This document shows, piece by piece, positions 17,089 through 26,820 of a stretch of 48,106 nucleotides of DNA. Origin of the DNA: Chitinophaga pinensis (lineage in GTDB: Bacteria; Bacteroidota; Bacteroidia; NS11-12g; UBA955); contig CAMAQS010000010.1 in assembly GCA_945860565.1 (NCBI GenBank), positions 1-48,106 of the forward strand, read 5' to 3'. A program made the translations under genes and the position numbers. The first letter of the stretch is position 1. Each line of letters opens with the position of its first letter. The notes below the pieces were generated by a model, which was not told where the DNA came from, ran no database searches, and saw only the letters and a program-made list of their open reading frames with translations.

Positions 17089-18357
17089 TTATATTGATTG
17101 TTTTTTACATGATGGCAAGTTTGTATCAGGATTAAATTCTTTTCTTACAACGTTGTTTTTGTTGTTCTCTTTATATAAAGTGGGATATGTTCTTTCAACT
17201 TCCTCTAAAATCTGACTAAAAATAATATTCGAATCGTATTTTTCATTAAAAAGCCTGTAACTCTCTAAACGCATATTGTTTTTTTCATTGTTCGACAACT
17301 TTGAGAATTTTTCTATTGCTTCCAAAAGTTCATTTACAGATTTTGGATTTACTATATATCCATTTCGTAAATTACACGTTTCCATACATCCCTTATTTCT
17401 GGTAGTTATTACCGGAATTTCCATCGATAAAGCTTCTGTTAACGCCCTAGGAACACCTTCCGAATAATAACTTGGAAGTATTAAACAATCTGTTACGTTC
17501 AAAATGTTTCGTACGTCTTTAAAATATCCTAAGAAAATGATCTTAGGATTTGCCGCAACCAACTGTTCAACTTCTTTCTGGAATCCTTTGCTATTAAACC
17601 AACCAACCACTAACAAACGATAGTTTGTATCAGGGAATTCGTCTGAGAATCTGTGAAATGCTTGTATCAACTCGCAAATGCCTTTTTCGCGAATAATTCT
17701 GCCGGAAAAGACAAGATATTTGTAATCAGGATTCAGTCCCAATTCTTGGCAGCTTTGTACTCGATTGGAAATGCCTTCTTCAAAATATGTTTTATTTATT
17801 CCGCTTCCAGCAGTTAAAATAATTTTGGGCTTAGATAATTTGGATTTGAGCAAAATGAAATCTTCTTCGTTTTGCACTATAACCAAATTGGCCTTATTTA
17901 AAAACCATAAATAATTTTTAAAAAGCAACCGTTTAAAAAGGTTGGTATACACCTTGGGATCCAATTTACCCAAACCAGCAACTGTTGAAACGATATAAGG
18001 AACACCCAATATATTACCGCAAACTATCCCTATAATATTCGGCAAATACTTATAAGTAAATAATATATGGCAATTAAAAGATTTTAATATTTGATAAACT
18101 ATATAAAATGATTTTGGCAAAGTAAATGCTGTGGTCCAATTGCGTAAGTAAGGAAAAGCATGCACCTTGTATCCACAATCTTTTACTTCTTGCCAAGTAT
18201 GGTCCTTCGGCACCAATGCATTGAGTTCCGTATGGTAATTCTGTTCCACGAAATCCATGAAATGTTTACGAGAGCGAAGAAAATCTTCTCCGAAATTTGT
18301 TAACACTGCAATGCGTGTTTTCGTATTTTCAAGATTCTTACGTCTAAAGGGTTTCAT
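17089..18357 (-). CDS. Glycosyltransferase family 4 (GT-B fold)
   Basis: This 422-residue GT4 protein has an N-terminal Rossmann-like acceptor domain (KTRIAVLTNFGEDFL) and a C-terminal donor domain starting near residue 210 with YLVFSGRIIREKGICEL. SEGVPRALTEALSMEIPVI near residue 315 is the EX7E nucleotide-sugar site typical of retaining GT4 enzymes. It transfers a sugar from an activated donor at the cytoplasmic face; the specificity is unknown. It overlaps the next upstream GT4 gene by 14 bp. Confidence 0.9.
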   Translation of the reverse strand: MKPFRRKNLENTKTRIAVLTNFGEDFLRSRKHFMDFVEQNYHTELNALVPKDHTWQEVKDCGYKVHAFPYLRNWTTAFTLPKSFYIVYQILKSFNCHILFTYKYLPNIIGIVCGNILGVPYIVSTVAGLGKLDPKVYTNLFKRLLFKNYLWFLNKANLVIVQNEEDFILLKSKLSKPKIILTAGSGINKTYFEEGISNRVQSCQELGLNPDYKYLVFSGRIIREKGICELIQAFHRFSDEFPDTNYRLLVVGWFNSKGFQKEVEQLVAANPKIIFLGYFKDVRNILNVTDCLILPSYYSEGVPRALTEALSMEIPVITTRNKGCMETCNLRNGYIVNPKSVNELLEAIEKFSKLSNNEKNNMRLESYRLFNEKYDSNIIFSQILEEVERTYPTLYKENNKNNVVRKEFNPDTNLPSCKKQSI

Positions 18358-19486
18358 AAATTTTAATCATACTTGTTGCACAATCAGTCCATGAAAATTG
18401 CACCGCTCTTTGCAATCCCATTTTTACCATTTCATCTACTTTTACTCTATCATCACAAACAGAAAACATGGCCTCAGCCAATTCCTCATCAGAATTTGGA
18501 TCTATTAATACAGCCGCATTTCCTGCAACTTCAGGCGGTGAAGTTGTGTTTGATGTTATAACCGGACAACCACAAGCCATGGCTTCCAAAATGGTTAATC
18601 CAAATCCTTCAAATTTGGATGGATAAACAAAAACTGAGGCGTTTTGATATAAGGGAACCAAATATTCATCGGTGACATAGCCCAATAATTTAACCCTTTT
18701 TTTTAGATCTAGTTCAATTATTACTTTTTCTATTTCCTGAAAATCCCACCCGTTGCCTCCTACTATTACCAATTGATGTTCAATTTTATTTTTTATTGTA
18801 TTAAAAGCCCTTAATACAGAAATGAAATTTTTACGGGGGCTCAACTTCCCTACTCCCAATATATATGGAGTATTGTTTTTACGCAATTCTAATGCCTTGT
18901 TTTTATTGGTTTCAATATTTTCGGTATTGAAATTTTCAGCTACCCCTTCATATACAACTTGTAATTTATGGGTTATATCTATTTTAAATTCTTTTTTACA
19001 ATAGGTCTCAATTTCAGAAGCGGTATACTTGGAAACACAGGTTATAACTTGAGCCTTTTTTGCTGCATGTAACAAAGCATTGCGCATTATCCAGGGTCTA
19101 TTATGTGAAAAATATTCTGGATGTGTCAAAGGTCCAATGTCGTGGGCTGTGTAAATGAGTCTTTTTTTCGTTGGAACGGGATGTCCTAGACTAGCCGCAT
19201 GCACCACATCAAAATCCTGTTTACTTAAACGCTCTATGTATGGCCTTTGCAGTAAACTCCAACACAACATGGTTCCATATCGGCCTGTTGGTAATAATTT
19301 TAAGTTTGTTTCTTTTTGGATTTTTCGCAATTCATTTTGCGGTAAATCAGACCAAGAAGAAATTGGAAATAGATTCTTTTTGTAACCAATATTCTCCAAA
19401 GCACGATACAACGCCCAAGAATAACGGGCTATTCCGTGTCCATTGGTAGAAGAAAATTGATTTGAAAAATATGCTACATTAACCAT
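18344..19486 (-). CDS. Glycosyltransferase family 4
   Basis: This 380-residue GT-B protein begins MVNVAYFSNQFSSTNGHGIARYS, with the glycine-rich acceptor loop. The donor half starts near residue 205 (PYILGVGKLSPRKN) and carries FEGFGLTILEAMACGCPVI, the EX7E motif, near residue 295, followed by EVAGNAAVLIDP. These features place it among retaining GT4 enzymes similar to mannosyl- and other hexosyltransferases of O-antigen and capsule clusters. It begins 2 bp after the preceding GT2 stop and overlaps the next gene. Confidence 0.92.
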   Translation of the reverse strand: MVNVAYFSNQFSSTNGHGIARYSWALYRALENIGYKKNLFPISSWSDLPQNELRKIQKETNLKLLPTGRYGTMLCWSLLQRPYIERLSKQDFDVVHAASLGHPVPTKKRLIYTAHDIGPLTHPEYFSHNRPWIMRNALLHAAKKAQVITCVSKYTASEIETYCKKEFKIDITHKLQVVYEGVAENFNTENIETNKNKALELRKNNTPYILGVGKLSPRKNFISVLRAFNTIKNKIEHQLVIVGGNGWDFQEIEKVIIELDLKKRVKLLGYVTDEYLVPLYQNASVFVYPSKFEGFGLTILEAMACGCPVITSNTTSPPEVAGNAAVLIDPNSDEELAEAMFSVCDDRVKVDEMVKMGLQRAVQFSWTDCATSMIKIYETL

Positions 19487-19488
19487 CT

Positions 19489-20466
19489 TTAATGACTTTT
19501 TATTGAAAATGGTGATTTTGAAAATTGCCGATTCCAGGCTTTGTGTAATTTTATTCTAAACGTTTTGGGTATAAACAAACCAAACAAAGCCGCATAATTA
19601 TCAAAATCGAATGGCCATGCCAGTATAGCAATTGTAAAATAGGCAAACGACCTACTTTTCATGCCTTTTGCATGGTGATATAATCGTCCTTTGCGTTTCT
19701 GCAAAGTAGAATATGCTTTAAAATATGTGCTTGGAAACACGAAAAACTTCCCTTTTATATAGGTATCAAATATGTAATTATTTGCATGAAGTTCTTTTGC
19801 AGGATTGGAAATGGTTCTCTCTCCATCGTGTTTTCTGTAAAGCACCAAATTTTCAGGGATTGCCAATATTAAGAAATTGTTACTTATACGAATCCACATC
19901 TCCCAATCTTGTCGGGCTTGCAGTTTTTCATTAAAATAACCCACATTTTCAAAAGCCGTTTTGCGAATCAAATAAGTGGAAGTTGGAGCGGTGACATCAC
20001 GCACAAGTAATTGATTGTGTATATTCCCTTGAGGGAACATCCTGTTTATAACATCAATTACACCCGGCGCCTCCATATTCAATTCTAACAATCCGCAATA
20101 AACAGCTCCAATGTTATCAAATCCCTTAATTTGTGTTAATTGTTTCTCCAATTTCAGAGGCATCCATAGGTCGTCACTGTCCAAAAAGGCGACGTATTCT
20201 GCGGTTGCCAAACGGATGCCTTTGTTGCGGGCAACATTGCCACCAGCGTTAGTTTGATATTCGTAAATCAAACTAAAATTTGAATCTACATGTTCATTTT
20301 TAAAGACTGATACAACCACTTCTGTATTGTCAGTCGAACCGTCGTCTACTACTATTAATTCAATCGGTCTATGGCTTTGTTGATAGACAGAAAAAAGGGC
20401 ATCTTTTAAAAGAGATGCCCGGTTATAAGTAGGAATTACTACAGAAATAAGATCTTTTTCTCTCAA
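19489..20466 (-). CDS. Glycosyltransferase family 2
   Basis: This 325-residue GT-A enzyme starts ISVVIPTYNRASLL, has the nucleotide-binding VVDDGSTDNTEV near residue 38 and the metal-binding FLDSDDLW near residue 94. RQDWEMWIR near residue 185 supplies the likely catalytic acid/base region (ED/DWE motif). The start is TTG at 20466, overlapping the TGA of the upstream gene as TTGA. The family N-terminus begins right there, so the TTG is believed. It works in assembly of the polysaccharide repeat; donor and acceptor are unknown. Confidence 0.9.
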   Translation of the reverse strand: MREKDLISVVIPTYNRASLLKDALFSVYQQSHRPIELIVVDDGSTDNTEVVVSVFKNEHVDSNFSLIYEYQTNAGGNVARNKGIRLATAEYVAFLDSDDLWMPLKLEKQLTQIKGFDNIGAVYCGLLELNMEAPGVIDVINRMFPQGNIHNQLLVRDVTAPTSTYLIRKTAFENVGYFNEKLQARQDWEMWIRISNNFLILAIPENLVLYRKHDGERTISNPAKELHANNYIFDTYIKGKFFVFPSTYFKAYSTLQKRKGRLYHHAKGMKSRSFAYFTIAILAWPFDFDNYAALFGLFIPKTFRIKLHKAWNRQFSKSPFSIKSH

Positions 20467-21308
20467 CGTTTCTTTAGTTTTGGGGGATGAATTTTGTGCT
20501 CTAATTCTAATCTAGATATACGATTTTGCTCGTCCCAAAGCAAAGCAAGAGCTTGGAATATGGCCACCGACGAATGAATGGCCCAAATAAACCCAAGGGT
20601 TCCATCCAGAAAACCTTTCTGATAAATATACTTTTTTAGAAATACTTTCATCGGATAAATGGCAAAGTGTATCGCTTTAACTTGTAAATTCTTTTCTTTT
20701 AATTCTCGGATAAATTCGGGCAAGTACCGTTTGGACTTATCCATTCGCTCGCCGAATGTAGCATCGTTGAGGTGAATCATTTTGTGAGAAAGTTGACCCA
20801 TTTTTGGATTTTCTATTCGGAAAGTTTGGTTTTCGTGAAACATCCCCCCAAACAAAAATGCATTTCGTTTGGCTAAGTGCGGCCTATTCCAAGTTGTCCA
20901 TCCCCCACCTCGCATAGATCGGTGCAAAAAGTAATTGTCTCTAAAATACTTGTATGCATCATAATTTGGATTTTGAATGGCTTCCAGCATCTCTAATTTT
21001 AAACCATCTGGAATACGTTCATCAATGTCCATGTGTACAATCCAATCTGTAGAAGCCAGTTCAATGCCTTTGTTTCTTTGGTGGCTAAAATATTCATTTT
21101 CAATCCGCGGACTAACAATGAATTTTACTCTGTCACCAAATGAGCTGGCAATTTTCATGCTGTTGTCAGTGGAATTGTCGTCGATGATGATTATTTCATC
21201 AACCCAATCAACCAAATGCTGCAAGAAAAATGGCAAATCTTGTTCCTCATTCTTCGAAATGGTCACTACACCTATGGACGGTTTTAATTGAATTTTCTGT
21301 TCTTCCAT
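20463..21308 (-). CDS. Glycosyltransferase family 2, WaaE/KdtX-like
   Basis: This 281-residue GT-A protein has the start IGVVTISKNEEQDLPFFL, followed by IIIDDNSTDNS near residue 40 and HMDIDERIPD near residue 93. The ISKNEE opening and the DxDE-type motif are characteristic of the WaaE/KdtX-like branch, whose best-known members are LPS core beta-1,4-glucosyltransferases. Two weakly hydrophobic segments near the C-terminus could attach it to the membrane. The ATG lies inside the 3' end of the upstream sulfotransferase gene (25-bp overlap), and the 3' end overlaps the next gene by TTGA. Confidence 0.88.
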   Translation of the reverse strand: MEEQKIQLKPSIGVVTISKNEEQDLPFFLQHLVDWVDEIIIIDDNSTDNSMKIASSFGDRVKFIVSPRIENEYFSHQRNKGIELASTDWIVHMDIDERIPDGLKLEMLEAIQNPNYDAYKYFRDNYFLHRSMRGGGWTTWNRPHLAKRNAFLFGGMFHENQTFRIENPKMGQLSHKMIHLNDATFGERMDKSKRYLPEFIRELKEKNLQVKAIHFAIYPMKVFLKKYIYQKGFLDGTLGFIWAIHSSVAIFQALALLWDEQNRISRLELEHKIHPPKLKKR

Positions 21309-22210
21309 TTAATTTTAAGAGGTTGATAATAATGAAAATACAATTTGGAAACTATTTTGTTCCATGATTTTTGAATGGTTGAAATTATTCTTTTTAATGA
21401 TTGTTTTTTTTGTTTCGGGGGATTTTCTAACTCGCTTGGAGTATAACCAAATTGCTGGGCCATTTCGAGCACTTCATTCGATAAATTAAAGTGAAAATCC
21501 GCATCGTTTTTCCATAAGTTCAGTGATTCTCTGGACGCTTCATTTCCCATTTTTGCATCATATTGTAGACCAATAAACTTGCAAACAGTCTTAAAACAAT
21601 CTTGGGTATTCACCACCATTTCTTCATATTTAAGCAACAAAAATTGATCATCGCTTAAATCTCTTGAGAATTCAATTAGGTTTTTGTGAATGTCCATCCA
21701 ACCGTATTGACGTTTTTCAGGTGGCGTGTGAAACAGTTCTTGAGCAGAATACAATACAGACATTGGATTACGCACTAATCCAATTATTTTAACATCAAAT
21801 TCGGTAGTATTCATCCAAGTCTTAAACAAATCCAATGCAGCGGTACTTGCCAATAGCTGTGGTGATTTTTCGAAAAATACCGGATTTGCAAACTCTTTAC
21901 ACAACGCTTCCCATCCCCCAAAAACCAAATCAGAATTATTATCGGGAATTTCCCAGTTTAGAACATTCATTTTTACGGTGTCTACCAACAAAGTCAGGGC
22001 ATTATTTACACTGCCATAGCCTTTATACAAATTTGATGAGGCTTCACCAGTATTTAGAATCATAGCCCCTTTTAACCAGTGATGGGTTTCTAGGTATCGG
22101 TGGGAGGAATAGTTAACTGTTTGTATTGAGGGATGTTTTAACAATTCTCGTTGAAAAAAGGTTGATCCCGATCTTTTGTCTGAAAGTAAAACTACAACGG
22201 TGGGTTTCAA
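21284..22210 (-). CDS. Sulfotransferase family protein (1 of 4)
   Basis: This 308-residue PAPS-dependent sulfotransferase candidate has the 5'-phosphosulfate loop LSDKRSGSTFFQ at residues 9-20 and a 3'-phosphate-binding motif LVRNPMSVLYSAQ near residue 143. Such enzymes transfer sulfate to hydroxyl or amino groups of glycans. It lies between an O-antigen ligase-like gene and a GT2, so the acceptor is probably the polysaccharide or its lipid-linked intermediate. The start is TTG in a TTGA overlap with the upstream gene. The C-terminus is basic. Confidence 0.85.
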   Translation of the reverse strand: MKPTVVVLLSDKRSGSTFFQRELLKHPSIQTVNYSSHRYLETHHWLKGAMILNTGEASSNLYKGYGSVNNALTLLVDTVKMNVLNWEIPDNNSDLVFGGWEALCKEFANPVFFEKSPQLLASTAALDLFKTWMNTTEFDVKIIGLVRNPMSVLYSAQELFHTPPEKRQYGWMDIHKNLIEFSRDLSDDQFLLLKYEEMVVNTQDCFKTVCKFIGLQYDAKMGNEASRESLNLWKNDADFHFNLSNEVLEMAQQFGYTPSELENPPKQKKQSLKRIISTIQKSWNKIVSKLYFHYYQPLKIKWKNRKFN

Positions 22211-23619
22211 GGATTGACTTGTGTTGGTTGGTTTTGATGGTTATCTGGGTGTGACTGCAACAAAAAATTGGTCACAATAAACTGATTCTGTGTAATGGTC
22301 TCTTGAATGGAAACCAAGGCAATTAAAAAATAAAACAATGTGGCCCCGCGCACTTGCGAGACAATGGCATGGCCAAACAAAAACCAAGGGACTATGCCCA
22401 AAATAGATAGAAGCAAGGTTTTGCTCAATTTATATCCCAGCGGATTGTTTTTTTCTCGGGTTAATTTGTATGTAAATTGAAGAGAGTAACCTAAAATTAC
22501 AAAATAGAGTAAAGACGCAATCAACCCATATCCGTAAATGGCTTTGGCAAATACGGCATGGTCAGCCAAATTTTCATTTCCCAAATCGGAATAAACATCC
22601 CCCCCAAAACCAGTGCCAAATAAAAACAATTCAGGGTGATCTATGAGTTTTTCAAAGGGCTCTACATAGGCATTCAATCTTTCAGTTTCACTGCGACCAA
22701 ATTCGGAAGAACCAGAAACGGCAACTTCAGAAGAATTGACAATTCGGCTAAAAAAGAACATTTCAGATTCAAATCCAATGAAATAAAAGGCTGAAAACAG
22801 AACCATTCCAAACCCTAAAACAACCAATCTAAAATTGTTTTTGTTTGCATAAATCAAATACAATACGGCAATAGCCAATCCTAGTAATGGCCCCCTACTA
22901 TACGTCATTACAATTGAAATAATCAACAATAAAACCCCAAGAACTATGGTATTATTAATTTTAAAGGAATTCAAAAAGGAGGCAGGAAAATTCTTTAAAA
23001 ACAAGACCAAAGGCCAACAGAATCCGATAAAATATCCGCTCATAATTGAAACCCCAACCAAAGACCTACCTCTAATTGCTTTGTCTACAGATCCATCCCA
23101 CTTGTTCAAAAGTCCTTGTGTGGCCGGCTCCAAAAAACTAAACTTAAATAAATTATTTTCCAGAAATCCGCGTGTGGCTGGAATTGAAGTGAAAATCAAC
23201 AATAAACCAGTGATACTCGATGCCACCAAAACTACCAATAAAACAATTCGCAGATCGTAATAGTCCACTATAAGTTTCCTTGCACTAAAAAATATGGAAA
23301 CAGCCAACAAGGTACGAATTAGAGAATAAATTGGTTCAATGCTTACATTTGGCTGAAACAAACCAAAGATTTCGCTGATAATTATAAACCCAGTAAGGGC
23401 AAGAATCATCCAATTAAAGTTACTCTTTGCAGCGGGTAATTTATAACTGAAAATAAAGGTAATGAATAAAATAGGATCCATAAAATAAAACGGAACAGGA
23501 CCAATTTTTACGTTTAATTTTGGGACAGCAATTAATAAAAAAATCGCAACGCAAAATAGGTAGAAGAACCAAGGTCTGGTTTTATTTGTCGGTTGAATGA
23601 TGTCGAAAAGTAGACTCAA
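22207..23619 (-). CDS. O-antigen polymerase/ligase-like integral membrane protein (Wzy_C)
   Basis: This 470-residue protein has about 12 hydrophobic segments. Near residue 245 it carries VMTYSRGPLLGLAIAVLYL, the SRG-type motif of the Wzy_C/O-antigen ligase family, followed by a large periplasmic loop with GSSEFGRSETERL and LFLFGTGFGGDVYSDLG. DHAVFAKAIYGYGLIASLL follows, where family members have a conserved His. It is expected to polymerise repeat units at the periplasmic face (Wzy) or to ligate glycan to a lipid acceptor (WaaL-like); the sequence does not separate these. The start is TTG, 2 bp after the stop of the upstream GT4. Confidence 0.85.
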   Translation of the reverse strand: MSLLFDIIQPTNKTRPWFFYLFCVAIFLLIAVPKLNVKIGPVPFYFMDPILFITFIFSYKLPAAKSNFNWMILALTGFIIISEIFGLFQPNVSIEPIYSLIRTLLAVSIFFSARKLIVDYYDLRIVLLVVLVASSITGLLLIFTSIPATRGFLENNLFKFSFLEPATQGLLNKWDGSVDKAIRGRSLVGVSIMSGYFIGFCWPLVLFLKNFPASFLNSFKINNTIVLGVLLLIISIVMTYSRGPLLGLAIAVLYLIYANKNNFRLVVLGFGMVLFSAFYFIGFESEMFFFSRIVNSSEVAVSGSSEFGRSETERLNAYVEPFEKLIDHPELFLFGTGFGGDVYSDLGNENLADHAVFAKAIYGYGLIASLLYFVILGYSLQFTYKLTREKNNPLGYKLSKTLLLSILGIVPWFLFGHAIVSQVRGATLFYFLIALVSIQETITQNQFIVTNFLLQSHPDNHQNQPTQVNP

Positions 23620-23621
23620 AT

Positions 23622-24701
23622 TTAGGTTAAGCGTTGGTACAACTTAATGTAGTTGTTTACCATTTTGGTGAGCGTAAAATTTTGTCCATGAAGGTGTAGT
23701 TTTTGAATCAAAAAACGAAAATTACTTTCAGTAGACAACAAGTTTTCAATTCTATCGTATAATTCCTGTGGACTGTCGGAATTAAACAAAACATGTTGTT
23801 CTACCTCAGGATGAGCCAATTCTTTAAGTCCATTTACATTTGATACCAATGCCGGCAGTCCCATTTTAATGGCTTTTAAAGCAGACAATCCAAACCCTTC
23901 ATAAAACGAAGGCATTATAAAAATGTGCGAGTCGCGCATGAATCGTTCTGGTTCGTGTTGATATCCCAAAAAGTGTACATTCTTTTCCACCCCGTATTTT
24001 TTACAAACACTTAATAACTCAGAAATATGGCTTCCAGTACCTATAATTTGATATTCAACATTCCATCCATTTCCCTTTAATTTAGATACGACTTGTATGG
24101 CCAATTCATAGTTTTTTAAAGGGATTAATCTGCCAATTGACACCAACTTTAAGGTTTCAGATTTTGTAGGGAATGGGATTACCGTAATTTCTGTTGAATC
24201 ATCTAAACCATTGTAAATGACTGAAATTTTTGAACTAATTTCATGCAACCAATTAAACAACGCCATTTGCGTTCCTAAACTTATAGCTGCAATTAAATCA
24301 ACCTTTTTATAAATAAACTTATCTATCATTTTACCATACCACTTATCGCGTCGGTTGTTATTGGTAGAATGCTCAGTAAACAAAATTTTATTTGAAATAT
24401 AACCCAATCGTTTAGCAAGTGTAACATAAAGCACAGCAGGAAAAAGGTGAACATGAATAACCGTTGAGGGCTCTTCTTTTTTGATTCTTTTTACTACTTT
24501 TCTAAACGCGCTAAAGCTATATAATTTGGCATTTAATGAACGGCATTTAGAAACAACAGGATCACCCCCAAGCATGGGCGAAATACCCACCAATTCAGCA
24601 TCTATATTTCTATTTAACAACTCTTTGTGTAAGTTCAAGCAAATGTGCTGTGCCCCGCCATTACTTAGATTTGTATCGTTTATTATTTGTAAAATTTTCA
24701 A
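23622..24701 (-). CDS. Glycosyltransferase family 4
   Basis: This 359-residue GT-B enzyme begins MKILQIINDTNLSNGGAQH, the GGA acceptor loop of GT4. The donor half begins near residue 180 (LKLVSIGRLIPLKNYELA) and contains YEGFGLSALKAIKMGLPAL, an EX7-type motif in which the second acid is replaced by lysine (SALKAIK), a possible loss of the standard EX7E glutamate. This may reduce or alter activity. The start codon is TTG because the family N-terminus starts exactly there. Confidence 0.88.
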   Translation of the reverse strand: MKILQIINDTNLSNGGAQHICLNLHKELLNRNIDAELVGISPMLGGDPVVSKCRSLNAKLYSFSAFRKVVKRIKKEEPSTVIHVHLFPAVLYVTLAKRLGYISNKILFTEHSTNNNRRDKWYGKMIDKFIYKKVDLIAAISLGTQMALFNWLHEISSKISVIYNGLDDSTEITVIPFPTKSETLKLVSIGRLIPLKNYELAIQVVSKLKGNGWNVEYQIIGTGSHISELLSVCKKYGVEKNVHFLGYQHEPERFMRDSHIFIMPSFYEGFGLSALKAIKMGLPALVSNVNGLKELAHPEVEQHVLFNSDSPQELYDRIENLLSTESNFRFLIQKLHLHGQNFTLTKMVNNYIKLYQRLT

Positions 24702-24709
24702 TTTAATTG

Positions 24710-25942
24710 TTATTTATTTTTAACGAATTTTATGACCTTTTTTATCCAAAATTTAAATTGATTTTCATATTGTAGAGATGAAAAATTCTCGTCAATTTTA
24801 AAATCACTCCAGCTTTTAGGTTGTTCAAAGTTAAGGGGATGTTTATTGATTTCGCCAAACATTTTTGCATATTTCGCAGCACAAACATCAGAATCAAAAT
24901 GTTGTTGTGCATATTGTTGTATTCTCTTTCTAAATAAAGGCAGCAAGGTAAAGTTTTCATGGATTTCTGCGAGTTTTTCAGCAAACTTCTTTGAATCATC
25001 CATTGGAATGATAAATCCAGTTTCACCATCATGAATTAAAAAGTCTGTTATGCCGTCAATAAGCCATGAAACAGGTATACAACCCGCCATCATCGCTTCT
25101 AATAAAGCATTTGGACATCCCTCAAAATGAGAAGTAAATAAAAAGACATCCACTTCATTTAAAAAACCAGGAATTTCTTGGGGTGTTATTGCGCCTAAAA
25201 ATTCAATATTCTCAAAGCCTCTTAATGACTTTAATTCGTTAATTAATTGTAGTTTGTGTTTGCCCTTTCCCGCAATTTTCAGAGTATAAGGAATATTTAA
25301 CTCCTCAAGATATTTTAGTATAACAGGAATATGTAAAACCCCTTTTTGAGTGTGTTCAAGACGACCTAAAAATCCCAACTTTAGAGGTGTATTTTCTATT
25401 TTGGGAAGTTCACCGACTGGTAAAAATCGATACTTATCAATTCCATTGGGAATGATGCGAATAATATTTGGATCGGCGTTGTATTGATTCACCAAATCAT
25501 CTCTCAATCGTGGAGTTAGGGCCACAATTTGCTCTATTCTTTTGCCGCCTGATAACACAATTTTATAACCATGATCGAAGGCATTGGCGGCTCTAGAAAT
25601 CACGCTAATGTTTGTTGGCAGATGTGGAATGGCGGATAAAATGGCTTCTGAATTTACTCCAATTACAAATCGGATGTTTTCCTTAACACACCAATCAACA
25701 AATGTTTTTGCTTGTTTTTTTACTGATAAAGTATTTTTTGCCAACAATACACATCCTTCATCGGCAAACTGAGGATCCCATAAATCGGATTGTCTTAAAC
25801 CAATGCTTACACAGATTAATTGATAGCCTAGCTTAAGTAATGCCTTTCGTTGATTCTTATAAAAAGTAAACGTCCCACCATCTTTGGGAACGCTGCCGTA
25901 CGCAATTTTAGCGGGCAAATTTAAGGATTGTAGGTTCTCCAT
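24710..25942 (-). CDS. Glycosyltransferase family 4
   Basis: This 410-residue GT-B protein has the acceptor half opening KIAYGSVPKDGGTFTFYKN. The donor half near residue 190 has LKLGFLGRLEHTQKG, then FEGCPNALLEAMMAGCIPV (EX7E) near residue 290 and HDGETGFIIPMDD. All catalytic hallmarks of a retaining GT4 are present. The last 50 residues are basic and aromatic and may bind the membrane. Its ATG overlaps the preceding sulfotransferase gene by 22 bp, a sign of compact co-translation. Confidence 0.9.
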   Translation of the reverse strand: MENLQSLNLPAKIAYGSVPKDGGTFTFYKNQRKALLKLGYQLICVSIGLRQSDLWDPQFADEGCVLLAKNTLSVKKQAKTFVDWCVKENIRFVIGVNSEAILSAIPHLPTNISVISRAANAFDHGYKIVLSGGKRIEQIVALTPRLRDDLVNQYNADPNIIRIIPNGIDKYRFLPVGELPKIENTPLKLGFLGRLEHTQKGVLHIPVILKYLEELNIPYTLKIAGKGKHKLQLINELKSLRGFENIEFLGAITPQEIPGFLNEVDVFLFTSHFEGCPNALLEAMMAGCIPVSWLIDGITDFLIHDGETGFIIPMDDSKKFAEKLAEIHENFTLLPLFRKRIQQYAQQHFDSDVCAAKYAKMFGEINKHPLNFEQPKSWSDFKIDENFSSLQYENQFKFWIKKVIKFVKNK

Positions 25943-26820
25943 GAATTCAAAGATTTATTTAGTAAACCTTCTAAATTTACGATTTCATTTTCATAATATT
26001 CCTTCAAATCCAACCAAATATCATAGTCCATTTTTTCAGATTTAACGGCATTTTCATAAACCGTTTTTCTCATTTTTTGCCTAATAACAGTATTGGAAAT
26101 CAATTTCTTGAGTATTTTATTAATTCCATTGTGTTTAATAAAAAAAGCCAAAAATGGATTTCTAATGGTTCCACCTTGTTGAACATTTATAATGGGTAAT
26201 GAAATATTTGGATCAACTTTTAACCAAATTAGAATCTCTTTAAGAGCAACAGAAGGGTTGTTTTTAAAATCATCAAACTGAATGACTTTTACATTTTCTG
26301 CGCCAAAAATCGACTTGAAATGATTGATTTTATCAGCGTAAAAACCTTTGCTTAATTTACTTTTGTTAGGGACATTTTCCTTGTTTTCTATGTAATAATC
26401 TTCGAATGAACTTGAATAATTGCCTGTTCTTTTTGCCAATTGGTATTCTGAAAAAAACCGGTCTATTGGATTGCGAACCAATACGAGAATTTTAGAATTG
26501 GGACACTCTTTGTGAATGATTGATGCCGTGTCTGGACGATAAATATAATGTGAAGATTCGCCTATTATTTTAAATCCCTCGGCTTTGTCAAATAAAGAAT
26601 AATAGGCTTTAGGGGTTCTATATTTTCCTTTGATTAAATAGTTTTCATACGCTACTCGATTTTCATGATTTGTTTGTACTTTTTCCAAAAGCATTTGAGC
26701 TACAAAATATTGTGGCTCCTTAATATCACTCATGAAAATTTCAGGATGTGCTTTTAATGCATTGTGAATGGTAGTTGATCCCGCTCGTTGTGCGCCAATG
26801 ATAAAAAAGTTTGGCTTCAT
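25921..26820 (-). CDS. Sulfotransferase domain protein (2 of 4), NDST/HS-sulfotransferase-like
   Basis: This 299-residue protein begins KPNFFIIGAQRAGSTTIHN, where GAQRAGSTT is the PAPS 5'-phosphosulfate loop. KEPQYF near residue 37 matches the substrate-cleft motif of heparan-sulfate-type sulfotransferases, and LVRNPIDRFFSEYQLA near residue 112 is the 3'-phosphate-binding motif. Bacterial relatives sulfate glycans or lipids in the cytoplasm using PAPS. It overlaps the next sulfotransferase gene by 4 bp, so two sulfotransferases are translated back to back. Confidence 0.92.
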   Translation of the reverse strand: MKPNFFIIGAQRAGSTTIHNALKAHPEIFMSDIKEPQYFVAQMLLEKVQTNHENRVAYENYLIKGKYRTPKAYYSLFDKAEGFKIIGESSHYIYRPDTASIIHKECPNSKILVLVRNPIDRFFSEYQLAKRTGNYSSSFEDYYIENKENVPNKSKLSKGFYADKINHFKSIFGAENVKVIQFDDFKNNPSVALKEILIWLKVDPNISLPIINVQQGGTIRNPFLAFFIKHNGINKILKKLISNTVIRQKMRKTVYENAVKSEKMDYDIWLDLKEYYENEIVNLEGLLNKSLNSWRTYNP

